Notes: generated from the letters alone by a model not told the origin. 15,329 nt of DNA from Deltaproteobacteria bacterium (GCA_021780585.1 JAJXYM010000327.1:1-15329), one strand, 5' to 3'; numbered from the stretch's first letter, positions 1-7,346 are shown. A program made the numbers and translations.

Positions 1-81
1 GCGCGGTAAACGTAACCCCGCGTCCGGGCGGTTGTTGGCCGGCCGACGACAATGGTCCGTATGCGTCCCTGCGGGATGCCA

Positions 82-104
82 AAGCGTGTAGGAATTACAC
101 GCTT
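82..104. promoter_or_regulatory. Perfect inverted repeat upstream of the MlaC-like gene (candidate operator or hairpin)
   Basis: AAGCGTGTA at 82-90 and TACACGCTT at 96-104 are exact reverse complements separated by five bases, giving a 9-bp stem. A TTGAAA sequence (103-108) overlaps its right edge, and TCTACA lies 17 bases further on (126-131). This would be a -35 with a poor -10, which would put the repeat against the -35 as an operator would be. No T-run follows on either strand, so a terminator is less likely. The regulator is unknown. The rest of 1-265 shows no convincing gene. Confidence 0.4.
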
Positions 105-265
105 GAAAGCCGCTCGATTGTTCCCTCTACAGGCCCGATAATGGCGTCAAATCAAGGACTTATCGGTCATCGCGGCGGATGGCATCGGGCTTGCGCAAGA
201 CTCCTCATCAAGGCCGAACGCGGCGACGAACGGATCGGCGACGGTTCGGCCAATGGAGGCGGCAG

Positions 266-970
266 ATGAACGAAGCGGCAAATCCGGTCGCGCGCAACGA
301 TCGCGGATATGGCGCGCCGACGGCGCGGCGTGGCGGCGCTTTCCTGGAGCGCTTTTTGGCGATTCTCGGCGTGGTCGCGATAATGATTTCGGCGGTCGGC
401 CTGCAGGCGCAGGGCGCGGCCGCGACCAGCGATCCGATGGCGACGGTGAAAAATTCGGTCGATCAGGTGCTGGAGGTGTTGCGGGACCATGCGACGCCGC
501 GCGCGCAGCGCCAGCGCAAGGTGATCGACCTGGTGGCGGGGCGTTTCGATTTCGCGGCGATGGCGCGCTCGTCGCTCGGCTATAGCTGGAAACAACTGAC
601 GTCCGCTCAGCAAGAGCAATTCGTGCCGCTGTTCACGTCCTTCATGGAGGACGCCTATCTCGACAAGCTCAGCGGCTACTCCGGCCAGCAGGTGCAATTC
701 CTCGGACAGGCGACGCATGGCGACGGCTATGCCGAAGTGCGCACGGCGGTGGCGCCCACCGACGAGGGCCGCCAGCCAATCCGGATCAATTATGAGATGA
801 AGCGCGCGGGCGACGCCTGGAAGGTCTACGACGTCACTATCGACGATATCAGTATCACGGCCAACTATCGCAACCAGTTCAATCGCGTGATTCACCAGCG
901 CGGCTTCGCGGCGCTGGTCAGCGCGATGCGCCAGAAGCAGGCGGAGTTGCGGAGCTCGATTGGCGCATGA
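266..970 (+). CDS. MlaC/Ttg2D/HpnM-family periplasmic lipid-transport protein
   Basis: This 234-residue protein belongs to the MlaC (toluene-tolerance Ttg2D) family. These are periplasmic proteins that carry phospholipids, or in the HpnM branch are linked to hopanoid export, to or from an inner-membrane ABC transporter. An N-terminal hydrophobic segment (about residues 29-48, ending LQAQGAAA) is a signal peptide or anchor after a long N-region. The family core runs from about residue 55 to 225: FDFAAMARSSLG, W-K-x-L-T, QFVPLFTSFMEDAYLDKL, then WKVYDVTIDDISI and the NYRNQF segment near the C-terminus. I chose the ATG at 266 because GGAGGC (255-260) sits five bases upstream. An in-frame ATG at 179 adds 29 basic residues without a ribosome site. 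No mlaD, mlaE or mlaF gene is in the window, so whether it is Mla or hopanoid-related is open. Confidence 0.87.
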   Translation: MNEAANPVARNDRGYGAPTARRGGAFLERFLAILGVVAIMISAVGLQAQGAAATSDPMATVKNSVDQVLEVLRDHATPRAQRQRKVIDLVAGRFDFAAMARSSLGYSWKQLTSAQQEQFVPLFTSFMEDAYLDKLSGYSGQQVQFLGQATHGDGYAEVRTAVAPTDEGRQPIRINYEMKRAGDAWKVYDVTIDDISITANYRNQFNRVIHQRGFAALVSAMRQKQAELRSSIGA

Positions 971-991
971 CCGTGCGACGCAAGGACCGAT

Positions 992-1033
992 TTGGCGCGG
1001 CAACGGCCGGCATCGCGCCGGCCGTTGCGCCAA
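992..1033. terminator. Strong stem-loop between convergent genes (possible bidirectional terminator)
   Basis: A 12-bp perfect stem (1000-1011 with 1017-1028) closes on a five-base loop, ATCGC. A further five pairs (TTGGC at 992-996 with GCCAA at 1029-1033) extend it across a three-base bulge. It lies just past the stop of the MlaC-like gene and just past the stop of the opposing gene ending at 1076. That is where a shared terminator would sit. There is no T-run on either side, so intrinsic termination may be weak and mRNA 3'-end protection is an alternative. Confidence 0.45.
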
Positions 1034-1075
1034 TTGGCGGTACGGCCGCGCGGATCGGGTTCCGCCGCGGATTCG

Positions 1076-1561
1076 TCAATTGGCCGGCGGCGCCGCCGCT
1101 ACTCCCGCCGGCGCCGGATCGTCGCTCTTCCCGGAGGAAGCAGCCGGCGCGGCCGCACTGGCCTTGGGGCCGTGATGATGTCGTGGCGTGGCGGCGTGCG
1201 GATGTTTCGCGATCCATCGGCCGCCCACGGTCAGCGGCAGGAAATTCCCCGGATCGCGGACCATCGCCGCGCGCACTTCCGGATGGCTGTCCAGGAACCC
1301 GCCCAGTTCGGGATGCTTCGCCAGGTAGCTATGACTGCGCATCAGGCGCGGATCACGGCTCAGTTGCGCGATAATCTCGGGATGCGCCGAGCTGAACGAA
1401 TCGAACGCCGCATAATCCGCCATCGGCAGATCGGTAGCCGGCGCGCCTTCGGACGAGACGATCAGTCGCGACGATGATTGCGCCAATGCGGGCGCGGCCA
1501 AGGCTAACGATCCGGCGCAAATCCCAATCAGCAGGCGGACGGTGGCGTGGCTTCGAGTCAT
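1076..1561 (-). CDS. Exported protein of unknown function with HPE/DP helical repeats
   Basis: This is a 161-residue protein with a clear signal peptide: basic start, hydrophobic LLIGICAGSLALAAPALA, and probable cleavage after ALA at residue 27. The mature part is built on short repeating units at about residues 59-107: HPEIIAQLSRDPRLM, then KHPELGGFL, then HPEVRAAMVRDPGNF. I have the impression of a recurring uncharacterised family with 'HP-x-L-x-x-FL-x-x-HP-x-V' helical repeats in environmental bacteria. I know of no assigned function. The tail (about 117-161) is rich in His, Ala, Pro and Ser and looks disordered. GGGAGG (1575-1580) precedes the ATG at a slightly long 13 bases. It lies 71 bases downstream of the small lipoprotein gene on the same strand and is probably co-transcribed with it. 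The + strand frames here lack a signal peptide and ribosome site. Confidence 0.75.
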   Translation of the reverse strand: MTRSHATVRLLIGICAGSLALAAPALAQSSSRLIVSSEGAPATDLPMADYAAFDSFSSAHPEIIAQLSRDPRLMRSHSYLAKHPELGGFLDSHPEVRAAMVRDPGNFLPLTVGGRWIAKHPHAATPRHHHGPKASAAAPAASSGKSDDPAPAGVAAAPPAN

Positions 1562-1632
1562 GGTCGCGAACTGGCCTCCCGGGAAAAGTTTCGCGGCCGA
1601 TGCGCGGGAACGGGCCGATCCGCTTTCAGCCG

Positions 1633-1917
1633 CTAGAAAATCAGCGCCAGTGTATCACCGACGACCCGAAATGGGAGCATCACGACAGTTCCAACGGCGT
1701 GCGCGGTCGCGCCCAGCACGCTGTCGGGGCGGTCGGACCCGGACTTGTCCTCATCGGTCTTCGTGGTCGTGACCGAAGTTCCGGTCTCGGGATCCGTATT
1801 GCTCGTGGTGGTGGTTTGGACCGTCGAACGCTCGCTCTGTTGGCCGGAGCATCCCGCGCCGATCGACGCCGCCAGCATCAGCGAAATTGACAACCATAGC
1901 CAATTATATCGTTTCAT
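1633..1917 (-). CDS. Small predicted lipoprotein of unknown function
   Basis: This is a 94-residue protein. Its signal sequence (KRYNWLWLSISLMLAAS) ends in IGAGC with the candidate lipidated cysteine at residue 23. The -3 position is Gly rather than the usual Leu, so the lipobox is imperfect. The centre is Thr/Ser/Asp rich (a TTTTS run, then TTTKTDEDKSG), like an extended linker. The last 25 or so residues turn hydrophobic (GTVVMLPFRVVGDTLALIF) and could lie on or in a membrane. AAGGA (1924-1928) sits six bases before the ATG, which fixes the start. It is the first gene of a likely two-gene - strand unit with the HPE-repeat protein. No catalytic motif is visible and I do not recognise a named family. 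Confidence 0.72.
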   Translation of the reverse strand: MKRYNWLWLSISLMLAASIGAGCSGQQSERSTVQTTTTSNTDPETGTSVTTTKTDEDKSGSDRPDSVLGATAHAVGTVVMLPFRVVGDTLALIF

Positions 1918-2028
1918 TTCTGGTCCTTACTCGTAAAATAGCTATTCAAGCGAAAACATGAGGCGTAACGGGCTATTTATCCGCAATCGGCATGCCATCG
2001 CCAGCGACCGCTTCAACGCTGGAAAATC

Positions 2029-2056
2029 GAAGCGTTGGGCGATTTCGCAACGCTTC
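2029..2056. repeat. Intergenic stem-loop
   Basis: GAAGCGTTG (2029-2037) and CAACGCTTC (2048-2056) are exact reverse complements, and the 10-base loop can form three further inner pairs (CGA/TCG). A partial copy of the arm, CGCTTC (2010-2015), lies just upstream and could pair alternatively with the left arm. Read on -, the stem is followed by GATTTTCC, a short T stretch, so a weak - strand terminator is conceivable. No gene on - ends here, so an mRNA leader or small-RNA structure is equally possible. Confidence 0.4.
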
Positions 2057-2253
2057 AGGCCGAGCAAGAATGTAATTATTTCCGGCCAATCCCCGTCCGC
2101 GTCAGGCGAAGGCGGCGCACGCCTCGGGGTCAAAAGCGGCGCAATTGGTCGATTTCGCTTCTTATGGCCTAAATCACGCGATCACGGCCCTTGGAGTCTC
2201 ACGCGCCGGTATGCTACGAGCGTAAGCGGGGACGGCCGTTGCCTGTGGGCGGC

Positions 2254-2278
2254 TATGATAATCTGTTCGTTTTGGGGG
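2254..2278 (+). promoter_or_regulatory. Candidate -10 element and ribosome site of the propeller lipoprotein gene
   Basis: TATGATAAT at 2254-2262 stands out in GC-rich DNA as a -10-like element. GGGGG at 2274-2278 lies five bases before the ATG at 2284. No good -35 is visible at 16-18 bases. If transcription starts about seven bases after the -10, the leader would be only about 15 bases long. Confidence 0.33.
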
Positions 2279-2283
2279 CCAGT

Positions 2284-3222
2284 ATGCCACGACGGAGCAT
2301 CTGCGTTCGTCTGGGGACGTTTTTGACGGCGGCGCTCATTATCGGGGGCGCGGGCTGTATGCGGCGCGCGGCGCCGGCCGTGACGCATCAACTGATGTTC
2401 GTGACCTTGCCGGAGAGCCGCGCGGTGGCGATTTTTCCCGCCAACGCCTCGGGCGACGCGCAACCGCTCGCGACGATTCGGGAAAGCGCACCGGACCTTC
2501 CGGTCGACGCCAGCATCGATCTGCGCAACGAGGTCTTCATCGCCAACGCGAACGGCAACATCAAGATCTACGCCGGGCGCAATCCCAACGACTACCGGCA
2601 GGTTCGCGAGCTGGGCGGACCGCATACCGGGATGGAGCACGTGACCGGGATGGCGGTGGACCTCTCCGGCGACATCTTCATCGCGGATCAGGGGATCAAG
2701 CCGGGCGAGGCGCACGTCTTATGGTTCGCGGCGGCGCTCAACGGCAATATCCTTCCGGTCCGGGAGATCATCGGACCGCATACCGGACTCACTTCACCGG
2801 AGGGAATCGCGATCGACAGCGCGGGCGAGACTTTCGTGGTCGATCGCCAGACTAATCGCGTTCTGGTCTTCGCCGCGGACGCCGAGGGCGACGCCGCGCC
2901 GGTGGCGATTTTGGGCGGACTCAATCAGCCGCGGCGGGTCTTCGTCGACGGGGACCTGAACGTTTACGTCACCAATCACGGCGACGACAGTCTGGCGATC
3001 TTCGTGGCGGACGGACCGCAACATTGGACGCGCAACGCCAGCGTGACCAGCCCGGCGATGCGTAATCCGGACGGCGTCACGGCCGACAGCGCCGGACGGA
3101 TCGCGGTCGCGGTGCCCAACGCGGTGCTGTTCTTCGGCGCGAACGCGAGCGGTTCGAGCACGCCGAAATGGTCGCTGCAGGGACCGGCGGCGATGAATCC
3201 GGCGACGCTGTTGATTCGCTGA
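2284..3222 (+). CDS. NHL-like beta-propeller lipoprotein
   Basis: This is a 312-residue protein. Its N-terminal hydrophobic segment (about 8-24) ends GGAGC with Cys25 as candidate lipidation site; as in the other lipoprotein here, the -3 residue is Gly. The mature protein is a beta-propeller of NHL/SMP-30 type, with blades recurring every 45-50 residues. The blades carry variants of 'GIAIDSAGETFVVD', then 'N-x-V-x-VF', then 'P-x-x-x-I-x-G' (for example 121-135, 173-197 and 217-240). Such propellers are binding scaffolds or occasionally enzymes. No catalytic residues can be assigned. I start at the ATG at 2284, preceded by GGGGG. An in-frame ATG at 2191 would put 31 non-signal residues before the signal peptide. 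A palindromic stretch follows the stop (GCCAGC 3223-3228, GCTGGC 3247-3252). The substrate is unknown. Confidence 0.82.
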   Translation: MPRRSICVRLGTFLTAALIIGGAGCMRRAAPAVTHQLMFVTLPESRAVAIFPANASGDAQPLATIRESAPDLPVDASIDLRNEVFIANANGNIKIYAGRNPNDYRQVRELGGPHTGMEHVTGMAVDLSGDIFIADQGIKPGEAHVLWFAAALNGNILPVREIIGPHTGLTSPEGIAIDSAGETFVVDRQTNRVLVFAADAEGDAAPVAILGGLNQPRRVFVDGDLNVYVTNHGDDSLAIFVADGPQHWTRNASVTSPAMRNPDGVTADSAGRIAVAVPNAVLFFGANASGSSTPKWSLQGPAAMNPATLLIR

Positions 3223-3324
3223 GCCAGCGGCCGGCGCGCCGCTTCGGCTGGCGACAGCTTTCGTGATAATGGTGAAATTCCACGCGGCGCGGAACAGCTA
3301 ACAGTCGCGCGCGGGACTTCGCCA

Positions 3325-3741
3325 ATGAGAATCGCGCAATCGCCCAGGCTCCGGATGGCGACGCGGCTGATGCTGGCGGCGACGCTGCTGGTGGGCGGCG
3401 TGATTCTCGACGGGATTTTCGCCCGCTATTATTTTTACGCCAACTGGATCAGGCTGCAGACGGCGGCCGACGCGGCGGCGATCGCGGGCGCTAATTATTT
3501 GCCGGCGCATCCGCGGCGCGCGCTTGCGGTCGCGCGCGAATACGCGGAACTGAACGGCGTGCGCTCGAGCGAGATCGTGATGGCCCGGGTGTCGCCCGAC
3601 GATCGTGAAATCAGCTTGCGGGTGAAACGGTCGATTCCGTTTTATCTCGCCGGCGCGCCGGCGCAAGCGGTCAGCGCGCGGGCGACCGCCGCGGTGCGGC
3701 CGTTCGGCTCCGCACCGCGACTCCCGAACGTTCAGGCCTGA
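3325..3741 (+). CDS. Small TadE/TadG-like single-pass envelope protein
   Basis: This is a 138-residue protein. A hydrophobic N-terminal helix (about residues 12-31) is followed by RLQTAADAAAIAGANYLP (about 42-60). That matches the 'D-A-A-A-L-A-G-A' signature just after the membrane helix in TadE/TadG-like proteins of Flp (Tad) pilus loci. The remaining region (to about 125) reads as one small alpha/beta domain (REYAELNGV, then REISLRVKRSIPFYLAG). It is much shorter than full TadG, so it is a minimal family member or holds only the N-terminal domain. No other tad genes are in the window, so it is an orphan here. No strong ribosome site precedes the ATG, and an ATG at 3355 is possible. Its last 10 bases overlap the convergent kinase gene. 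Confidence 0.7.
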   Translation: MRIAQSPRLRMATRLMLAATLLVGGVILDGIFARYYFYANWIRLQTAADAAAIAGANYLPAHPRRALAVAREYAELNGVRSSEIVMARVSPDDREISLRVKRSIPFYLAGAPAQAVSARATAAVRPFGSAPRLPNVQA

Positions 3742-6700
3742 GCCTTGGCCGACGGGCGCGCGCGTTCGAGCAGCGGCAGCGCCAAGTCCAGCTCGCGCCG
3801 CAGCTGGGCGAAGTAAAACGCCGCGGCGCGGAAATCGGCCTGTCGCGCACGGTCTTCCAGCTCGCTGGAAAGCGCGGCCAAACGGCGCATCCCAAGGCCG
3901 GCCGCCGCGCTCTTGAGCACATGGGAGGCGCGAGCCAGGGCCGTGCCGTCGCCCGCCGCCAGCGTCTCCTGCATCGCCGCAATCCGGTCAGTGATATCGC
4001 GCTGAAACAGGCTCGCCAGTTCGCCGACCGGATCCTGTTCGGAGGCGCTCGAGAGCGCGCGCAATTCGGCGATCACCGCCTCATCGAGGCTGACGCAATC
4101 CTCATGCGCGGGCAGGCCGGCCGGCGGCTCCTCGGGGCCCTGGTCGCGCGCGAGCCAGCGCTCGAGCGTCGCGCCCAGGCTTTCGAGCGTGACCGGCTTG
4201 GGCACGAAGTCGTCCATCCCGGCGGCAAGACATTTTTCGCGCGCGCCTTCCATCACATGCGCGGTCATCGCGATCACCACGGTATGGCGGTCGGCGCCCT
4301 CCCGCCGGCGAATTTCAGCGGTGGCGGCGTAACCGTCCATCTCGGGCATTTCGCAGTCCATCAGGACGGCCGCGTAATCGGCCGCCGCGAGCGCGTCGAG
4401 ACCGGCGCGGGCATGGTCGACGGCGTCACCGTCGTAGCCGAGCTTGCGTAATTGCAGCAGCGCCAGTTTTCGGTTCACGGGATTGTCCTCGATAATCAGG
4501 ACGCGGGCGCGAGGCCGGCGGGCGCGTTCGGCGGCGGCCGGCAGCGGGCGAATTGGCAGCACTTTGCCTCCGGCGGGAACCAGGACTTTGGCGGACGCGG
4601 CGCGCAGGACGCGCGCGATTTCGACCAGCCGCTCCTGCAAGCGGGCCGGGTTCACCGGCTTTTTGAGCCAGCCGTCGGTCCCGTGGGGCGGCTCGGGCGC
4701 GTGTTCGACGACGGGGGCCATCAGCAGCACACGGGCGGCGCGCAGGCGGGCGTCGGCCTTGATCGCGCGGGCCAGCGCGGCGCCATCCATCGCGGCCATC
4801 CGCGCGTCGGCCAGCACGATTTCGCAGGGCGCGCCGGCGGCGACCCGATCGCGCATCACGGTCAGCGCCTCCTCGGCGCCGACGGCGGCGATCGCCTCGA
4901 CGCCCCAGGCGCCAAGATAGTCCAGCAGCGCGGCGCGGCTGGTCGCGTTATCCTGGACCACCAGCGCGCGCAGGCCGCGCAGCGTTTCCCAGTTGGCGGC
5001 GTCGGCCGGACGCGGTTCGCCCGGCTCGAAGGCGAGCGCGAAGGAGAAGCGCGAACCCGTGCCGGCAAGCGCGGCGAATTCGAGCTTTCCGCCCATCGCT
5101 TGAACCAGTTGCGCGGCGATCGCCAGGCCGAGGCCGCTATCGCCGAGGCGGCGATTGCCGGCGCCATCGATTCGGGCGAACGGACGGAACGGGCTGTCGC
5201 CGGGCGCGGGAGCGAGGCCGGCCTCGGTCGCGCGCACCTCGAAATTCACCTTTGCCCGGTCGTCGCCGAGGGGCGGCGCGGGCGTGGCCACGAGCACGAT
5301 TTCGCCGCGCTCGGCGAACTTGACGGCATGACCGAGCAGGCTCGCGACAATCTGGCGCAGGCGGCCGGGATCGCCGCGCAGCCAGCGCGGCGCGCCGGGG
5401 GCGATTGCGAGCGCCAGTTCGAGGCCGGCGGCGGCGGCCCGTTCGGAGAAACCGTCGGCGACGACGCCGAGTAGATCATGAAGATCGAAATCGAGCCGAT
5501 CGAAAACGAATTTTTCCGCCGCCAGGCGCGCGTAGTCGAGCAGATCCTCAACGATTCGCATCAGCAGCGCGCCGCTGGAAGCGACGGTGCGCGCCAAATC
5601 GCGCTGATCGCCGGTCAGTTCGGTCCCGAGCAGCAGTTCGACCATCCCGATCACGCCATTGAGCGGGGTGCGAATTTCGTGGCTGATGCTGGCGAGAAAG
5701 TCGGCGCGTTCGCGCACGGCGGCAAGCGCCGCTTCGCGCGCGGCGGCGAGTTCGGCGCGGGTCCGGTTGCGCTCGCCAAGGTCGTGGAAAATCAGCGTGA
5801 CGCCGAGCGCCGCGCCGCCGGGAGCGGCGAGGGGCGCGGCGGCGAGGGCAAGTTCGAGGCGGCGGCCGTCGCGATCGAGCCGCTCGGTTTCGACCGGTTC
5901 GATCGGTTCGCCCGCCGCGATCCGCGCGCGCAGATCGCGATCCTCCGCCTGGCGATCGTCCGGGAGCAGCGCCAGCGGCTCGCGGCCGATCATCTCATCG
6001 GCGGAAAAACCGAACAGTCGTTCGGCGGCGGCGTTCCAACTGGTCACGCGGCCGCGCGGATCGAGCGTGACGATCGCGTCCGGAGCGGCGGCGGCAAGCG
6101 CGGCCAGCGTCGCGCTTGAGGCTTCGGCGCGCCGCTCGAGCGTAAGATCCCGCAGGACCATCACGGCCGCTTGCACGGTTCCGCGCTCGTCGCGCAACGG
6201 CCGGGCCCCGCAGGCGACCCAATGGCCCGCGCCGTCGCCGCGCCGGCGCATCAGGCAAACCAGGTCGACGGCGTCGCCGCGCAACGCGCGCATCAACGGC
6301 CATTCGGCGGGCGGCAGGGGTTCGTCATCCTCCGCGGGCAGAAATTCGAGCATACTGGCGAGGCGCTCGAGCGGCTGATCGCGGGCCAGGCCGGCCCCGA
6401 GGATACGTTCGGCGGCCGGATTGACGCGCAATGGGCGCAGATGCGGATCGCAGACCACGACGCCGTCGTCCATCCGCTCGAGCAACTCCCGCAGCAGCGC
6501 GCTCTCGCCGTGCAAGTCCTTGCGCGTCTGCGCGAGATCGAGGGCGCATTGGGCGGCGGCCTGGCTGCGCTCGGCGACGCGCACTTCGAGCTTTTCGTTG
6601 AGCCGGCGGAGGGCCTCGCGACGGTGCGCGTCGTCATGCAGCGTGAGGTTGACGGCGTGCAGCGCGCGCGCGATGAAGCTGCCGGCGAAGCCGATCGCGC

Positions 6701-7346
6701 CCAGCGCCGCAGCGCATCCGAGGATGAGCGCCAGCACCATCAGATGGGAGAGCAATTCGGCGTGGCCGGCGTGCGCCGCGAGCCGGCGGCGCTCGGCGGC
6801 GCCGAGCGCGCCCAGACGATCGCGCAGCGTGTCCATCAGGACGCGCCCATTGCCGTCGCGCGCCAGTTGGGCGGAATCGGAAACGGGGTCGTGATGGGCG
6901 GCGACCCGCGCAATCCGGGCGAGCTTGGCGTCGAGCGTCGCTTGCGCTTGATCGAGGCGGTCGCGCTGCGCGGGATCGGCGGCGGTTAATTGGCGCAATG
7001 CGGCAAAATCCCGCCGCACGCGCTCGAGTTGGGCCGGCAGCAAGGCGAGATATTGAGGGTCGTCGGAGATCGCATAACCGCGCGCGCTCGATTCCGCTTC
7101 GCTCAGCGCGTCGCCAAGGTCGTCGAGCCTTTCGATCACGCGATGTGAGTGGGCGACCGCGGCTTCGGCCAAAAGCTCGCGCTGAATCGCGGCATAGGTG
7201 ACGATGGCCGCGGTAATCACCATCGCCACGGCAAAAGCGAAGCCGAACCGGATCTGGCGCGAATGCGCATTGGGCGCGCCGGCCGGCGCCGCGGCCGGGT
7301 CGGCGAGTTCGGTGAGCGTGGTCGCGACGGGAGTGGTAATCGGCAT
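3732..7346 (-). CDS. Orphan hybrid histidine kinase (CHASE3-PAS-PAS-HisKA-HATPase-REC-REC-HPt) with degenerate ATP-binding domain
   Basis: This is a 1204-residue membrane-bound phosphorelay protein, numbered from the ATG at 7346; a TTG two codons upstream is an alternative start. Two membrane helices (about 32-54 and 201-225) flank a CHASE3-like sensor (RGYAISDDPQYL near 90-100). A coiled coil and two PAS domains (about 281-403 and 411-526) follow. The HisKA H-box FLASISHEIRTPLNG carries His556. In the HATPase domain (about 650-775) the N-box has Ser669 and His673 in place of the two asparagines. G1 reads ATEAGL instead of DTGIGI (Ala706, Glu708). G2 (GDSGLGLAI) is kept. REC1 (about 793-910) keeps Asp847 and Lys896 but has Gln-Asp in the acidic pair and no Thr/Ser switch. 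REC2 is canonical (Glu953, Asp954, Asp997, Thr1028, Lys1050). HPt has His1142. The order resembles BarA-type kinases. No cognate response regulator lies nearby. Confidence 0.93.
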   Translation of the reverse strand: MPITTPVATTLTELADPAAAPAGAPNAHSRQIRFGFAFAVAMVITAAIVTYAAIQRELLAEAAVAHSHRVIERLDDLGDALSEAESSARGYAISDDPQYLALLPAQLERVRRDFAALRQLTAADPAQRDRLDQAQATLDAKLARIARVAAHHDPVSDSAQLARDGNGRVLMDTLRDRLGALGAAERRRLAAHAGHAELLSHLMVLALILGCAAALGAIGFAGSFIARALHAVNLTLHDDAHRREALRRLNEKLEVRVAERSQAAAQCALDLAQTRKDLHGESALLRELLERMDDGVVVCDPHLRPLRVNPAAERILGAGLARDQPLERLASMLEFLPAEDDEPLPPAEWPLMRALRGDAVDLVCLMRRRGDGAGHWVACGARPLRDERGTVQAAVMVLRDLTLERRAEASSATLAALAAAAPDAIVTLDPRGRVTSWNAAAERLFGFSADEMIGREPLALLPDDRQAEDRDLRARIAAGEPIEPVETERLDRDGRRLELALAAAPLAAPGGAALGVTLIFHDLGERNRTRAELAAAREAALAAVRERADFLASISHEIRTPLNGVIGMVELLLGTELTGDQRDLARTVASSGALLMRIVEDLLDYARLAAEKFVFDRLDFDLHDLLGVVADGFSERAAAAGLELALAIAPGAPRWLRGDPGRLRQIVASLLGHAVKFAERGEIVLVATPAPPLGDDRAKVNFEVRATEAGLAPAPGDSPFRPFARIDGAGNRRLGDSGLGLAIAAQLVQAMGGKLEFAALAGTGSRFSFALAFEPGEPRPADAANWETLRGLRALVVQDNATSRAALLDYLGAWGVEAIAAVGAEEALTVMRDRVAAGAPCEIVLADARMAAMDGAALARAIKADARLRAARVLLMAPVVEHAPEPPHGTDGWLKKPVNPARLQERLVEIARVLRAASAKVLVPAGGKVLPIRPLPAAAERARRPRARVLIIEDNPVNRKLALLQLRKLGYDGDAVDHARAGLDALAAADYAAVLMDCEMPEMDGYAATAEIRRREGADRHTVVIAMTAHVMEGAREKCLAAGMDDFVPKPVTLESLGATLERWLARDQGPEEPPAGLPAHEDCVSLDEAVIAELRALSSASEQDPVGELASLFQRDITDRIAAMQETLAAGDGTALARASHVLKSAAAGLGMRRLAALSSELEDRARQADFRAAAFYFAQLRRELDLALPLLERARPSAKAQA

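Larger units (their letters stand above)
1918..2283. other. Intergenic region, divergent promoters expected, one strong hairpin
   Basis: These 366 bases separate the - strand lipoprotein from the + strand propeller gene, so promoters in both directions should lie here. The stretch is visibly less GC-rich than its surroundings at about 1918-2100. It holds a 9-bp perfect hairpin (annotated separately) and, at its right end, a TATGATAAT -10-like sequence. Short open frames on both strands (1942-2133 on -, 1958 onward on +) lack ribosome sites and recognisable content. I see no supported gene here. Confidence 0.6.

Noticed and set aside
167..1033. - strand open frame (288 residues) opposite the MlaC-like gene
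   Set aside because: Composition is Arg/His-rich and motif-free; the + strand has a ribosome site, a signal segment and the family signature.
967..1477. + strand open frames opposite the HPE-repeat protein
   Set aside because: No signal peptide or ribosome site; the - strand frame has both plus repeat structure.
1942..2133. 63-residue - strand open frame in the intergenic region
   Set aside because: No ribosome site, mixed Arg-rich composition, and a strong hairpin in the middle; not supportable as a gene.
4452..6119. Two long + strand open frames opposite the hybrid kinase
   Set aside because: The kinase frame carries eight ordered domains; the + frames are Gly/Arg/Ala-rich shadows without motifs.
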